Positions 25,560-36,960 of a DNA stretch of 64,000 bases are shown piece by piece; position 1 is the stretch's first letter; each line of letters begins with the position of its first letter. The position numbers and the translations under genes are program-made. The notes beneath the pieces were generated by a model. That model did no database searches, was not told where the DNA came from, and saw nothing but the letters and a program-made list of their open reading frames with translations. The stretch comes from Nephromyces sp. MM_2019 (taxonomy: Eukaryota > Apicomplexa > Aconoidasida > Nephromycida): assembly GCA_015657535.1 (NCBI GenBank), contig JADHZB010000732.1, positions 24,316-88,315 on the forward strand, given 5' to 3'.

Positions 25560-26213
25560 ATGCCATTTCACCACTTTGGTCGGGCTATACCAATCACATT
25601 TCGGCGTTTCCCTATGCTAAATGTCTATGACCTGCAATCTGGGTTAAAAATGTCAATTCCTTGTGAAATGAAAGGGGATTATAACATATTGATTATAGGT
25701 TTCAAAAGAAAGCACGTATATAAAATGTTTTCCTGGGTCACTTTTGCTCACGAAATGCAGAGAAAACTTCAAGAAAGGAGTAAGAAAGGAGAAACAATAT
25801 CCATTTATACCCTTATATGCAGGTATGTTATAGAACTATATTTTTACATGTGCATCTAATTTGTACAAAAAATAATTTTATCACTTAGGCACCCAATCTA
25901 CAAGTTACCATACTTTTATAATTCAATCCGGTGGCAATCATTAATGAAAAAGGTTGGATTTTCACAAGATAAATCTATAACTCATTTATATGGGTTTCTA
26001 GATCACTTTAAATTCCTCGAAGAAATTCAATTACCTGATTCACAGAGGCCCTATATATTAATGATTAAGCCAGATGGTGAAATCTCATGGTGTGAACATG
26101 AAATGTATACAACTTCTAAGCATAAAGCAATTTATAATTTTATCGGCCTTGAGGAATCAACAGAGTCTATTAAATTACCGGAAAATAATGCAAAAAAATT
26201 ACTTGAAGAGTAG
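25560..26213 (+). CDS. Thioredoxin-fold protein, possibly ATP10-like assembly factor
   Basis: Two exons, 25560-25822 and 25889-26213, joined across TGCAG/GTATG and CACTTAG/GCACC with matching phase (ICR-HPIYKLPYFYN), give about 195 residues. The plan is a beta strand (YNILIIGFKRKH), an amphipathic helix (FAHEMQRKLQERSKKG), a second strand, a helix pair, then RPYILMIKPDGEISW and a final helix. The LMIKPDGEISW strand and the FGRAIPITFRRFPM leader recall ATP10, the mitochondrial F1Fo-ATP synthase assembly factor, whose C-terminus reads like YVFLVDxxGKIRW. There is no CxxC, so it is not an oxidoreductase. The assignment rests on fold pattern rather than strong identity. Gene integrity is good; the first Met could be preceded by another exon. 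Confidence 0.65.
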
Positions 26214-27317
26214 ATTTCCAAATTTTTACTCAAAGCTGAGCTATATTTGAATCACACTGTAAAAACAATTCAAGCAATTTTCAATAAAAAAGACAGCCTT
26301 AGTAACTTAAAAATGATATTATTTACATATAAAAACTAGGAAAATTTTATCTGATTTAGAATATCAAGCAAATAATTTAGCCTTATGCATAACTATTTCG
26401 TTCACATTTTAAAAGTGGGGTTTTTTTTTCACAATTCAAGTTTTTTAGTTTTCAATACTTTGGCACAAAAATGAATTGAACTCTTATAATGTTTTTAAAT
26501 TGCTAAAACCAAAATTGCTTTGACTATACCAAATTTCAACTAGTAATTATGAAGAATTTTTTTGGACTGTATTTAAACAAGATAGGTTCACCTAGAGCTA
26601 CTTGAAATAATTCGCAAACCAGTCTTACTCGTTACCTGATATCATTCAAACTAATTAAGTCAATGTGAGTTTTGATAACGGAAAGGTAATACTAAACTCG
26701 TTTCTAGCAATAGCCCTGTAAAATATTCGAGCATCCCTCCTTTCCTCTAATAAAAGTTTATAAAATGTGCGTATTTCTATGCTTTCGAAATTTTCCAAAA
26801 AATTTAAACTCGGAATACTTTTGGGATATGTATTTAATTTAATGCATAAATATCATTATTTGACTGTTTAAAAGCGTTTATAGAAAACTAATTTTCATAC
26901 GCTTTAGACTCTTCTTCAATTTGGAAATTAGAAATTTCCTATTTAGGTATCCTAAAGCTTTTATATTTTAAAAATTTTAATTAAAGTTTATTTGGGATAA
27001 AATAAGCTGATATATATTTTCACGTATTTTTTTCTTCCCATAAATCATTATTTTCTTCCCAAGTTGCTGTTTTCTGTTATGGGTCTAAAGTCAATTTCGT
27101 CTGTAGTTTCCTAATTAGCTTGAGAAATTTTCATTTTCAATAATCATTTTGAATTCATTTAATAAATTACATAGAAAATAATAGAAACAACATTTAGAGT
27201 TAAAAGGTCAATAATTTATTTCCCCTGCAAAATTCTCGAGTTTCAACTTAGCTCTACAAATAAATCTGACAGAAATTTTAAGTAATTTATTTTTAATATT
27301 AGTTTCAGATCTATAAC
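26214..27317. other. Intergenic, upstream of the GAPM-like gene
   Basis: AT-rich, no coding frame. CAG at about 27307, close before the ATG at 27318, suggests a spliced 5' untranslated leader, so a non-coding exon may lie further left. Confidence 0.5.
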
Positions 27318-28601
27318 ATGTGGTATACTACACGACAAGAGGGTTTTGATGACCCTCGTCACACTAAGAGAGGGCCTTGTATCAATGTTAGCAACATGGT
27401 ATCCTCATTAATGCGAACTGGTTTTACCCTTGAGCTTTTTAGTCTTACTATGATGTATATTGTGTACTGGGCATATGGTGGTTCTGGAGTCTTTGGCTAC
27501 GATATGAAGGGCATGAGTGAGTCTGCTAGAGGGTCAACTGGTTTCCAAATTTGGATGGTTGCGCTCTCTGGAGTAAATCTTCTGGGTGCTTATAGTTTAA
27601 TGGCATTCCAAGCTGTATTAGCTGATGACACTTGGTAAGGTTTCAATTCCTAGCTAGTAAAATATAGTCGTGTTTGTAAACTAAAATGGTCTTGAAAAGA
27701 TATTCTAAAAAAATTAGCCAGCTTAACTAAAATTAGGTTTTTAGAATAATTATAGAAATTTCCTAACAGTTGCCACAAATACCAATCAGTAGCTTAAATA
27801 CAAAAAGAGTTTTTGACTATATCTATATCTAAATATTTCTAGTTCAATTTTGTGAAAACACAAAGAGTGATAGAGTAAATCAAATGTTTTCATTTTTAAC
27901 TAATTAAATGTATAATTTTTATGTTTTAGTTGGGCAAGAGGATATCGGGCAGGTTCTAAAGTCCTGAGATTAGCAACTTTCATGGATGTGATAAGCGCAC
28001 TCTTCCAATTTATCTTTTTCCTTTTTGTTGCCAAATTTTACAGCACAAAGTGGTATAATCATTTCATGGATGGTGGAAGCGAGTGGATATTTTTTGCTTT
28101 CACAAGAATAATGCACGCATTTGCTATGACCATGTACGCTGACGCCTCATATTTGATGGAAGTTTACCATGATGAGGGTGCTGGAGACTTACATGCATAC
28201 ATTAATTGTGCTACACTCCTAACAGCAGGAGTAGCAGGTTAGCTTATCAGCTAGCAATAGATTATTATTTTCCAAATTGTCGAATTTGTTTTGAATCTTT
28301 ATACAAATTTCAGTAACTTAAATATCATTAATTCTTTTTATCTATTTCAGAATTTATTGTGATATTCTTCAAGTATAGTAGCTTCTCAACGGTATTTATT
28401 TGGTTTGCCATAGCTGCAACAACAGTTTGGAGCTATTATTTTGAACCTGAAGTTAATGCAGTATCACCAGCTCTATATGAAACAGAGCTCACTAATGATG
28501 TTGAAATTCAAGTTGAGAAATTTGCAAAGATGAGCCCATTTTTACATGAGGAATCTGCTCATAATTATGAAATGGCTCAAATGGGTAGTCAAGCCATGTA
28601 A
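27318..28601 (+). CDS. GAPM: Six-span membrane protein, GAPM-like
   Basis: Three exons (27318-27634, 27930-28237, 28351-28601) encode 291 residues; the junctions read DDT-C-WARGYRAGSKVLR and AGVAEFIVIFF in phase. Six hydrophobic segments lie at about 38-57, 74-102, 122-142, 160-178, 198-220 and 224-243. A short polar N-terminus (MWYTTRQEGFDDPRH) and an acidic C-terminal tail of about 45 residues flank them. The size, the six spans, the conserved-looking Arg/Gly loop after span 2 and the charged tail fit GAPM proteins. These sit in the inner membrane complex of apicomplexans and link it to the subpellicular network and the glideosome. The match is by architecture and recollection of the family rather than a diagnostic motif; another alveolate multi-span family is possible. 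Confidence 0.75.
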
Positions 28602-29165
28602 AATGGTAATCATAAAAAATAAAACCCATTAGTTTTTCTTATTATACCAACTCAACCCAAAAATCAAAGACAATTGAGCAGAATGATCTTTTATTAATAA
28701 TTTCTTTAGAAACTTTTGAAACAATCTACAAAAATATATTTAGTTTTAGCAATAGCTTGAATCACATTTCTAAGTATTTATGTGTGAAGCTTCCTTTACC
28801 AAGAGCAACCACAAAACGAATTTTAATTTTTCCATAAAATTTTTATTTTACTTTGTCTGATAAACTTGTCAATTATTAACTTTTATTTTAGCGTTGAAAA
28901 AGCAGAATACAAATTTTAGATCATTGCAATATTATGCAATCATGCTATCAAAAAGATGTGGATTGCATTTAATATAGAATCTTGCTTAATGAAAGGATAT
29001 ATCATATATAATTTATTTGTGAAATGGTTGTTATAACAAATATTATCTAGTTTTGCTTAGCTTTAGGCTATGGAGTCGTTGAGTTGCAATATTATTACAA
29101 TTTAATAGTGTTTGTAAGTGTTTTTTGTACGTGAATGTAAAAATTTCCTCTCAGGATTTCCTGAG
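28602..29165. other. Tail-to-tail intergenic region
   Basis: Shared 3' flank of the convergent GAPM-like and ARP4 genes. AT-rich, nothing else seen; an AATAAA-like run (ATAAAAAATAAAACCC) at about 28613 may serve as the polyadenylation signal of the plus-strand gene. Confidence 0.45.
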
Positions 29166-30872
29166 TCAACTACAACGTTTATTAATTATAGATATCCCAT
29201 ATTCACTGTATTCCTTCCTAGACACCCATAACTGCTGAAATGTACCCAAGGAAGCTAGTATTGATCCACCTAGCCATGTACTAAATCTTCGTTCAATTGA
29301 TGAATTAGCTGCTAAGACTTTAAATTTCAGTGAACTTTTGAATAGGTTATTATTCTCATAGAGCTCATAATTTACACGCTCAACAAGGCCTAAATAAAAG
29401 ATATCAAGGATCAGAAAAACAATAATTAAAAAGTAAATTATGTACCTGGCACAAGACTTGTTCCACCGGTTAAAATTATGGCATTAAGCATGTCCCTACG
29501 GAGATCAACGTCACATTTCAAGATACATTGTACTATTGCCTGTGAGGAATATCATTGCTCAGATATAATGAAAAGTGGCAAGGAAATTTATTTAGTAGTT
29601 ACCGGAGTTATTCCTTTGAAATCTCGTAGTAATGGGTCTCTTATATTACTTTTAATGTAGTCAAACGAAAAGAGTATTTCAGCAACATCGTATTTAAATT
29701 TCTCTGCATCGATAATTTGGCCATCAGGTAATTCATATTTACAAGGCGGTTCGTCGTTAGTAAGATTTTCTGAAGTGTTAAGATTAGGACTTGAGTTTTT
29801 GTCCTGGCTTGATAGTTTGTCTTTAGAAGTGGCCTTAGTCTTTACTCTGCATATAGTTTCTTTTAAGTCTTTAATAGCTTCCATCTTGCTATACTTCAAA
29901 TAAGAATGGTGTACCCGAGAATCATCTATAGGCATCTCTATTTGTAATTTGTTTTGATGTAATTGCTGATGGTGTTGATTATTCTTTTTGCCATAAAATG
30001 GTGAGAATGACACTTTATCTTGATAGCTTAGGGTGTGATTGATGTGTGAGTCCAATAAGTCTCCACCTGCTGGGAAGTATGTTATATTCTTTTGAAGCAC
30101 ATAGCCATCAGTAACTGGGCTTATAGTAATCCCAGAAGCTCCCATATCTACAATGAGTGCATTAGAGCGCCCCATGGCAAAAGCAGATAACATGGCTTGC
30201 TTTCCGAAATAACAAGCTGGGGTTTGAAATTTTTCATACATAATCTCACAAATTGTTTCTCGAAATGCCATTGAATGCTTTGAAGGCTCAGATAATAAGA
30301 AAGGGTGCTGATCAATCTTAACTCCTAGTCCCCCAGATTTTCGAGTTATATGATCAACTGTAGGGTTGTTGTTTTCTAGGTCATCTAGGTCATTATAATT
30401 CGTGAAGCCTTCAACACAATTAGATAATATAACTTCAAATGCGTATGGATCAAGAATGTAGCGTGAGCCCTGTGCTGTTAAGCATTGTCTAATCTCCATG
30501 GATTCCTTAGCAGCATGAAAATCGACAGGGAAAACAAATTTTTGGCCCAGGTTGTCATCCGTATAGTGAAGTGGTTTACCACAAATCGATTTCCACCTGA
30601 TTATAAGTGAAAGTTAATTTAAAAATTGACTAGGGCATATCTTTAGGCACAAATAAGTAGGATATAAATAATTGATCATCCAACAGAGTTTCTCAGTTAT
30701 TAAGTTAGTAGATAAAATGATGAGTAGTCATACACTTAGAATACTAGTATAATTACCATTGCCTGGGGCAGTCTTCCTGTCCATACCCTACACGTGTTGT
30801 GTGAGTCCCAACATCAACGATTACTGGTGAAACATCATCTCCCCCATAATTGTCGAACTTCATGTTTGCCAT
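29166..30872 (-). CDS. ARP4: Actin-related protein 4 (chromatin remodeller subunit)
   Basis: A nuclear actin-related protein shared by INO80, SWR1 and NuA4-type complexes. The start ATG 30872 gives MANMKFDNYGGDDVSPVIVD and VGTHTTRVGYGQEDCP; the (Y)GGD(D/E)VS leader before phosphate loop 1 is typical of ARP4 and absent from actin. Exon 2 (W-WKSICGKPLHY) follows an intron of about 160 nt and carries HPFLLSEPSKHS, FGKQAMLSAFAMGRSNALIVDMG (split here by actin's phosphate-2 site) and a Lys/Ser-rich insertion of about 70 residues. Next is AIVQCILKCDVDLRRDML leading to AIILTGGTSLVPG, then STWLGGSILASLGTFQQLW and TGA at 29166-29168. The insertion (around 29750-30000) is longer than in yeast or human ARP4. 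The gene is divergent from VIT. Confidence 0.9.
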
Positions 30873-32257
30873 TTGTGAACGATTTTCAATTTCATACAAT
30901 AAAAAATATTTATATTATCTTCTAAGGCATATTATAAGTCAAAGTTTCGCTTTAGGCATCATCCTTTGATGATGTTTTAAGGTTGTAGTAATCAAAGTCA
31001 TATATTAAGAGGTTTCTGTTAAAAGAGTGTAATAGTCTGGGTTTTTATACTTACTCCCACTATGTAACTGTGTATAGTGTCTATACTTAGCCAAATTAGT
31101 AAGAAGAGTAGTAGTTTACCTAATTTGGGTTACAATATATATATAATCAACACTCTGCCATACGTTTACAAAGTAACCAGGAAAGTAATGTTTAGCCTAA
31201 TGTGCATTGCTATAGGTAGTAATTTACTAAATTGATTTTGTTCAAAGCAACACTTAGCCTAATATGATTTACTACAACATCTAGTGTGTATACTCAGCTT
31301 GTGTGCTCATCTTGTATGTTATGTGAATGTTATCTAAATTTGATAACTTGTACACATGCATGTAGTTATATCTATATATATATATATATATAAGCATATG
31401 ATAACAAATTAAAAAATATATCTATTCACATATTTATTTTACATAACACTCCTAGGTATATATAAGGAATAAATGGGTTTAAGAGAGACTTATAGTATTG
31501 ATTGAATAATGTTGAAATCTATTTAAAATATCTACCTAAATAGTAACAGATGTTCATATAAATATATAGCAAAGGTCACATTTAGAACGCTGGCAAACGT
31601 GAGATTGAAATTAGAAAAGATAATACAAGTTAAAATGGACTCAAAATTCCAATATAAGACTCCCTTTAAGTCAAGACAATTAATAACGTAGCCAAAATAA
31701 ACATTTTGCACTTGGGTTTTGATTCAAAAGGTTATATTACGTTATGAGTGGACTGGCTCAAAAAATTATAACTGCTACTAGTGTCAATTTTAACCACTCA
31801 AACATTGCCAATGCATGTAATGCAAAAAGGTTTTGATACATCACTAACTATTGCTGACATTATTTGCCTAATTTTGGTAGCTATAAGGTGTATCTATAAA
31901 TGTTGTAGTTCGCTTCAAAAGTCATATTTCATCAACCTCATCAATACGGAATTTATCATCTTCCAGATCACTTTTATTTTATGACCAATACTTCTTTGAA
32001 CTACCTCAAATTTTATAAATAATAAAAACATAAAACATAAAAAGGTTTGCTAAAGAATAATAAATATATACAAAAATACAGTAACCCATCAAATTAGCTC
32101 AAATTTAATCTACATGGCATGAACAGTTTTTATTCACAACTCTCGCTTCAAAACACCAGTGGACATCTTTTAATCATTAAATCTTTTTTTACAGAATTTT
32201 TTAAAGAGCAGACTTCATAGACCTTATTAATCTAACTTGTTTTTAAAGACAGTAAAA
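30873..32257. other. Divergent intergenic region between ARP4 and VIT
   Basis: Head-to-head spacer of about 1.4 kb that should hold both promoters. It contains a TA dinucleotide run at 31373-31392. The 67-codon frame at 31781-31984 has no features suggesting a gene. Confidence 0.5.
31373..31392. repeat. TA dinucleotide microsatellite
   Basis: About ten uninterrupted TA units inside the ARP4-VIT divergent spacer. Similar runs lie at 41829-41850 and 59679-59698, all in non-coding sequence; these should vary in length between isolates. Confidence 0.9.
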
Positions 32258-34463
32258 ATGGACAACTCTTTGAGAGAACCTCTTCAACCCAACATATCAA
32301 CTAATGAAGCCCGAATTACCGCAGCAAGAAAAGCCTACCAAAATCGAGATTTGGAGAGTACCAAGTATTAGATATATATAGAGACATTTCTTACCTAATT
32401 AGTTACTTATTAGTTAACAATAATATACACTGTGATCTACCAACATCCGGGCAAGGAATACACCAATTTAGGCACTGTATAGGTCTATTATACACTTCTA
32501 AATCTATCCTTGAACCCACATCCACTTAATTATAATATATAAAAATATCTTTTGTACTATGACATTTATCTTTGCTATTTATCATAACAATCTTTAACAT
32601 GTGGCAACGTTTCTTTTTGATACTCATCGTTTTCGTATACCGTAGCACTACATAATGAGAAGCTGTTTTGATCTTTTGATATTCATCTTGCCTATATAAA
32701 AAATCACTGTATGGTGTATGTTTGAGCTGCCCATTTGGCGTCCATTTTGCTTATGTATTATATTGCTGTACAATTTATGATAGGTCTGGTTTTTTTATTC
32801 AACTTTGCTATTTACACTTTCTACATGGTCTATATAATGTATGCTTTGGTAAACATTGTGAAATTCGATTTAAAAATGTCAACGTTGTTCAAATTCACAA
32901 AATTTTTGTGTGATAGAAATATTAATAATAAATAGGAAATATAAGATCATTAAAACCAAATAATTCAACATCTTATAATCTTTAGGTTGGCTCACCAAGC
33001 TCTCAGGATGAATAATTATACTCAAATGTCAGATCACCATGAAAAACACAATTCAACAAGCTCTGATTATCTTAAGGCATTTATATTTGGTGGACTAGAT
33101 GGTAATAGTTATACTTTAAAATGTAAAATATTAGCACAATTTCTATTATTTATATATATTTACTTATTTATTTATATGTAAAACGTATTATACTATTTTA
33201 GTACCAAATGCTTACTCTTTTTCTAATTTAAGGTATTGTGACAATATTTGCAATTGTGGCCGGATCAGTAGGAGCTAATCTCTCCCCATTAACTATTTTA
33301 ATAATTGGTCTAGGCAATCTTTTTGCGGATGCAGTCTCTATGGCTTTTGGGGAGGTAAGTATTATTCCTTAATTAAATTTGTGCCATACTATTTATAAGC
33401 TTATTAAATCAGTATGTAAGTGCCTCGGCGGAGACATCATTTCAAAAGATGGAGTTTGAAAGAGAGGAATGGTATGAAATATTAACAATATTTATTATTC
33501 TATATCTCAACTATTTTACATCTTAGCCATTTTTAAGGCTATTTATTCAAATTGTATCTTGTAAAGCTAAATTGATATTTTTTACTTCATATAATATACC
33601 AGGGAGTTTCAAAATTGCCCTGAGGATGAGAAACTAGAGATGGTTGAGATATATACAGAGAAATATGGGTTTTCTCTTCAGGATGCACAGGCATTTGTAG
33701 ACATTGGCTCAAAATATAATGACTTCTTTATCAACCATATGATGGTTGAAGAACTTGGCATACTTATGGATAATAATGATGGCCCAACACCAATTAAGAG
33801 CGGTATATAAATATTTATATATCTACATGCATAACCCATTCACTATATCCTTGTGTCAAAACAAATATTCAAACATATAGTTACTGTTTACAACTCTTTG
33901 ACACCTATCCACAAACACTACACCAATTGCATGTACCAACCCTCGGAAACATCTATTAAAATGATGATCTCCTTATCTTGTATACATACCCTGTGACTCT
34001 TGAACATATCCTACACTCCTTACACATATCCTAGAATTCTTATATATTCTATTCTGCTAATAATAACATCTTTTACTACTTCAATGTGCTATATATTTCT
34101 TACACATATGATTCAACTCAGCTTTGGTCATGTTCGTAAGCTTTTGTTCATTTGGACTCATCCCACTAGGAGGATTTATTATCTGGGAATTGTTACTTAA
34201 ACCATCTGATTCAGATTCAAATGTTACTATTGGTTTTGTTGTCGCAATTATTAGCTCTCTAATTACCTTATTTATCCTTGGGGCTTTCAAGGTATGGGCC
34301 TCTTTATACATTTTACTATATATTAGTTAACGAATATATCATAAATTTCCAGGGTTGGTTCGTTAATCAAAACTCTTTCAAATCTGGCTTCCTAATGGTT
34401 TTAAATGGGACTATAGCAGGATCTATTGCTTATGGCATCGGATCTGCCCTTGAGGTAATTTAA
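32258..34463 (+). CDS. VIT: VIT-family vacuolar iron transporter
   Basis: Exports Fe2+ from the cytosol into an acidic store, using the proton gradient. Seven exons: 32258-32364, 32986-33101, 33233-33354, 33413-33471, 33603-33802, 34122-34291 and 34353-34463, giving 294 residues with consistent phases. A cytosolic N-terminus leads into span 1 (FIFGGLDGIVTIFAIVAGSV, holding the substrate-path Asp), span 2 (LIIGLGNLFADAVSMAFGEY, holding the Met), the SASAE turn, a Glu-rich helical metal-binding domain (EREEWEFQNCPEDEK; YTEKYGFSLQDAQ), span 3 (LVMFVSFCSFGLIPLGGF), span 4 and span 5 (NGTIAGSIAYGIGSALE). The end is EVI-TAA at 34461-34463. An alternative donor at 34455 could join a distant exon at 35326 (ACMAPDFTQTIPG...), adding about 60 residues. 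Intron 1 is 621 nt, long for this window. Confidence 0.95.
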
Positions 34464-36960
34464 TTACAAGATTTATATATAGATTCATAACTCCATTTTC
34501 ATATATTTTCAATCAAATAGTGATTTCCTTCATTGTACGCTCTCACTTAATTAATAATTTCTAACAACTCTTACTTATTAGTATTCTATTATTAATCATC
34601 TGCATGCCCTTATTACACACTCAAAATCAAATACCGATCTTAATCAACTTCAGACACTTGCTCATTAACCAAAATCTCATTTAACCAACTTGAGACAAAA
34701 ATCACTAAATGTCTTCATCGTAAATGGCTATTAATCTTGAAGGCGTGTAACACTTGCTTAGGGATTTATATTTATAAAAATCGTATATACCTTTTGAAGC
34801 TCATCACATTAAAGTATTTCGTATATTAAGAATATTTTTTATTCTTAATTTGTCTTCCTTTTAAATATGTATCAGTTTCTCAAATTAGAATGAACAACTT
34901 CTAAATAATTATTTAACTAGATTTAAAGCTTTTTATGATGATCTGATTATTTCTATCTTGAATATCAAATCATAAAATTTCGAATTTACATAAATAACGT
35001 ACATTTAAATGCTTTTGGAGTTTTAAATCTTGTACACACCCTCTCACACCTATCTCAATCGATTCTTATATCAATACGTCTCACATCCATTTTTCATTTT
35101 ATGTTAGACAATCAAAACTCAATATTTATTATATCATTTGCTTTCAAGAACCAAGTTTTTGTGAAAAAAGTTTTGTTTTTAACTCCTTCAATTCTTAATT
35201 ACCTTTCAGACATATTAATAAAAATTCGCAAATATATATTTCACTATGTTTACATACACTCTTTAGGCCCTTTAACTTATTGCTTATAAACTTCTAATTC
35301 ATTTTAAAAATATATTCAACATTAGGCTTGTATGGCACCAGATTTTACCCAAACAATCCCAGGCTTAGATTTCAATCCTATGTTTTTAGTATCAACTCTC
35401 CTGAGTAAATTTCTTCTTGGTGTAAATGAAATAACTTTTCAGTACAGTTTATTCTTTAATCAATTTAAATTTGATCTTAAGCCACATAAATTTGAATAAT
35501 TCTCCAAGATCAGGACACACATTGACACAAGAATTCTAAAGACCCATTAATCCCATAACTTTATCTTCAAATCATTATCACACAAATCTATTCGATTTAA
35601 GAAAAGATCAAGAACTATTGTACCAGTTCTGAAAATAAAAGTTGAACTACATCCAATGTATAATTCATTGGAAAGAAATTAAATCCCAAGTAACTAATTA
35701 TGTGTAAAAAAATTTTGCTTTAATTTGCAAAAACATCATGTTTCAGATTTGTAAAGTAAACAACTTTAATCAAATATTATAGCACAAACACTTCAACATA
35801 GTATAGTAAACTTGAAATATGAGCTTCATGAACAAGCATAAGTTTCTTTTTAAAATTAATTATAAGTAATTTACTATACATTCGATATTTTGGTTAATCC
35901 CATGTAACTATGAGTTAAATAACCTGCAGAAATTGAATTAATTTTTTTATCTATTATATTAACAGTTATAGGTAAAAACGCAATTAAATTAATTGATAAA
36001 AAATTATAGATAAGATAAAAAGATATGTAATTCAGTATGCTTTTTTCAAGTTATTTATTACAGTGTTATATATAATGTATTCTTTGGGTTTCATATTTAT
36101 CAAAATAATTTCTAAATTAAATGTCGTATACATAACATTTTAATATACGAAACTTTCTCATTTTAATAAAAGATAAACCAGTCCTATGTGTAAGTTAATT
36201 ACATAACATTTATTTGTAATTATATCCATATGTGTTTTAAAGGTAAATGTATAACTGATTCTATGTATTTCAAGGTGATGTTCAAGGTATTAAAGAATAT
36301 GTTTGTGATTTATATATAGAAGTTGTCTTATAGTTATAAGGAGATGTGTGCGGCTGTAATAAATTTCCGTAATGTGTAGCTGTAAGTCTCTCTTGTGCGT
36401 GTGTGCAACTTAAATGTGCGAATGTAACATACGTATTGAAGTGAGTGTGCATAAGTGGTAAATACATTTAAACAATGTGTATGGTATTACGTATGTGTAA
36501 AGTGATTTACAAGTATTTAAAATGTAGTTAGATAGCTATAGTTAGCATTAGTAAGAAATGTGTAATCCTAGTAATTTGTGTTGGATATAGGTGTATGTGT
36601 AACTATATAATTAATGTCTGCTAATGTAATAAATAGTTGTATTCCAAGTTGTGTAGGTGTACTTAATAGCTACTTACACAAGTGATAGAGTTCTGAGGAG
36701 CAGTAATTAATATGTTTTAAATCTAGATGATGCAATATTTAAATCGAATGAGTATGAATCAAGCATACTAGATCTAGGGCAACCTTTGATTGGTTGAACA
36801 TAATACATATGTTTGAACAACTTCAAAGATCATGCTACAACACTCCAATGTAGACTTAACATTCATCTTTAAAACACACCTTATTTTATCATTTTATACA
36901 ATTTAATATTCAGTTCATATTATAAAGTACAAATATAAATTAATTCCCTCTTAAAAACAT
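34464..36960. other. Long intergenic region with an optional VIT exon
   Basis: About 2.5 kb. An acceptor-like ATTAG at 35325 is followed by an open frame (about 35326-35500, ACMAPDFTQTIP...) that would splice in phase to VIT's penultimate donor; its reality is unclear. From 36240 to about 36680 the plus strand is strongly TG-rich, then turns CA-rich beyond 36880 at the CCDC47 start. Other frames here look random. Confidence 0.45.

Noticed and set aside
27318..28601. Microbial rhodopsin or heliorhodopsin for the six-span protein
   Set aside because: No retinal-binding Lys in a last span and only six spans; the Arg/Gly loop and acidic tail fit a GAPM-type pellicle protein better.
32722..32935. 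Two overlapping plus-strand ORFs of about 65 codons, apparently hydrophobic
   Set aside because: They fall inside the 621-nt intron 1 of VIT, overlap each other in different frames, and have no splice logic with VIT.
36282..36467. Minus-strand 61-codon ORF rich in His/Thr
   Set aside because: Its composition is the translation of the TG-rich strand-skewed tract, not a protein.
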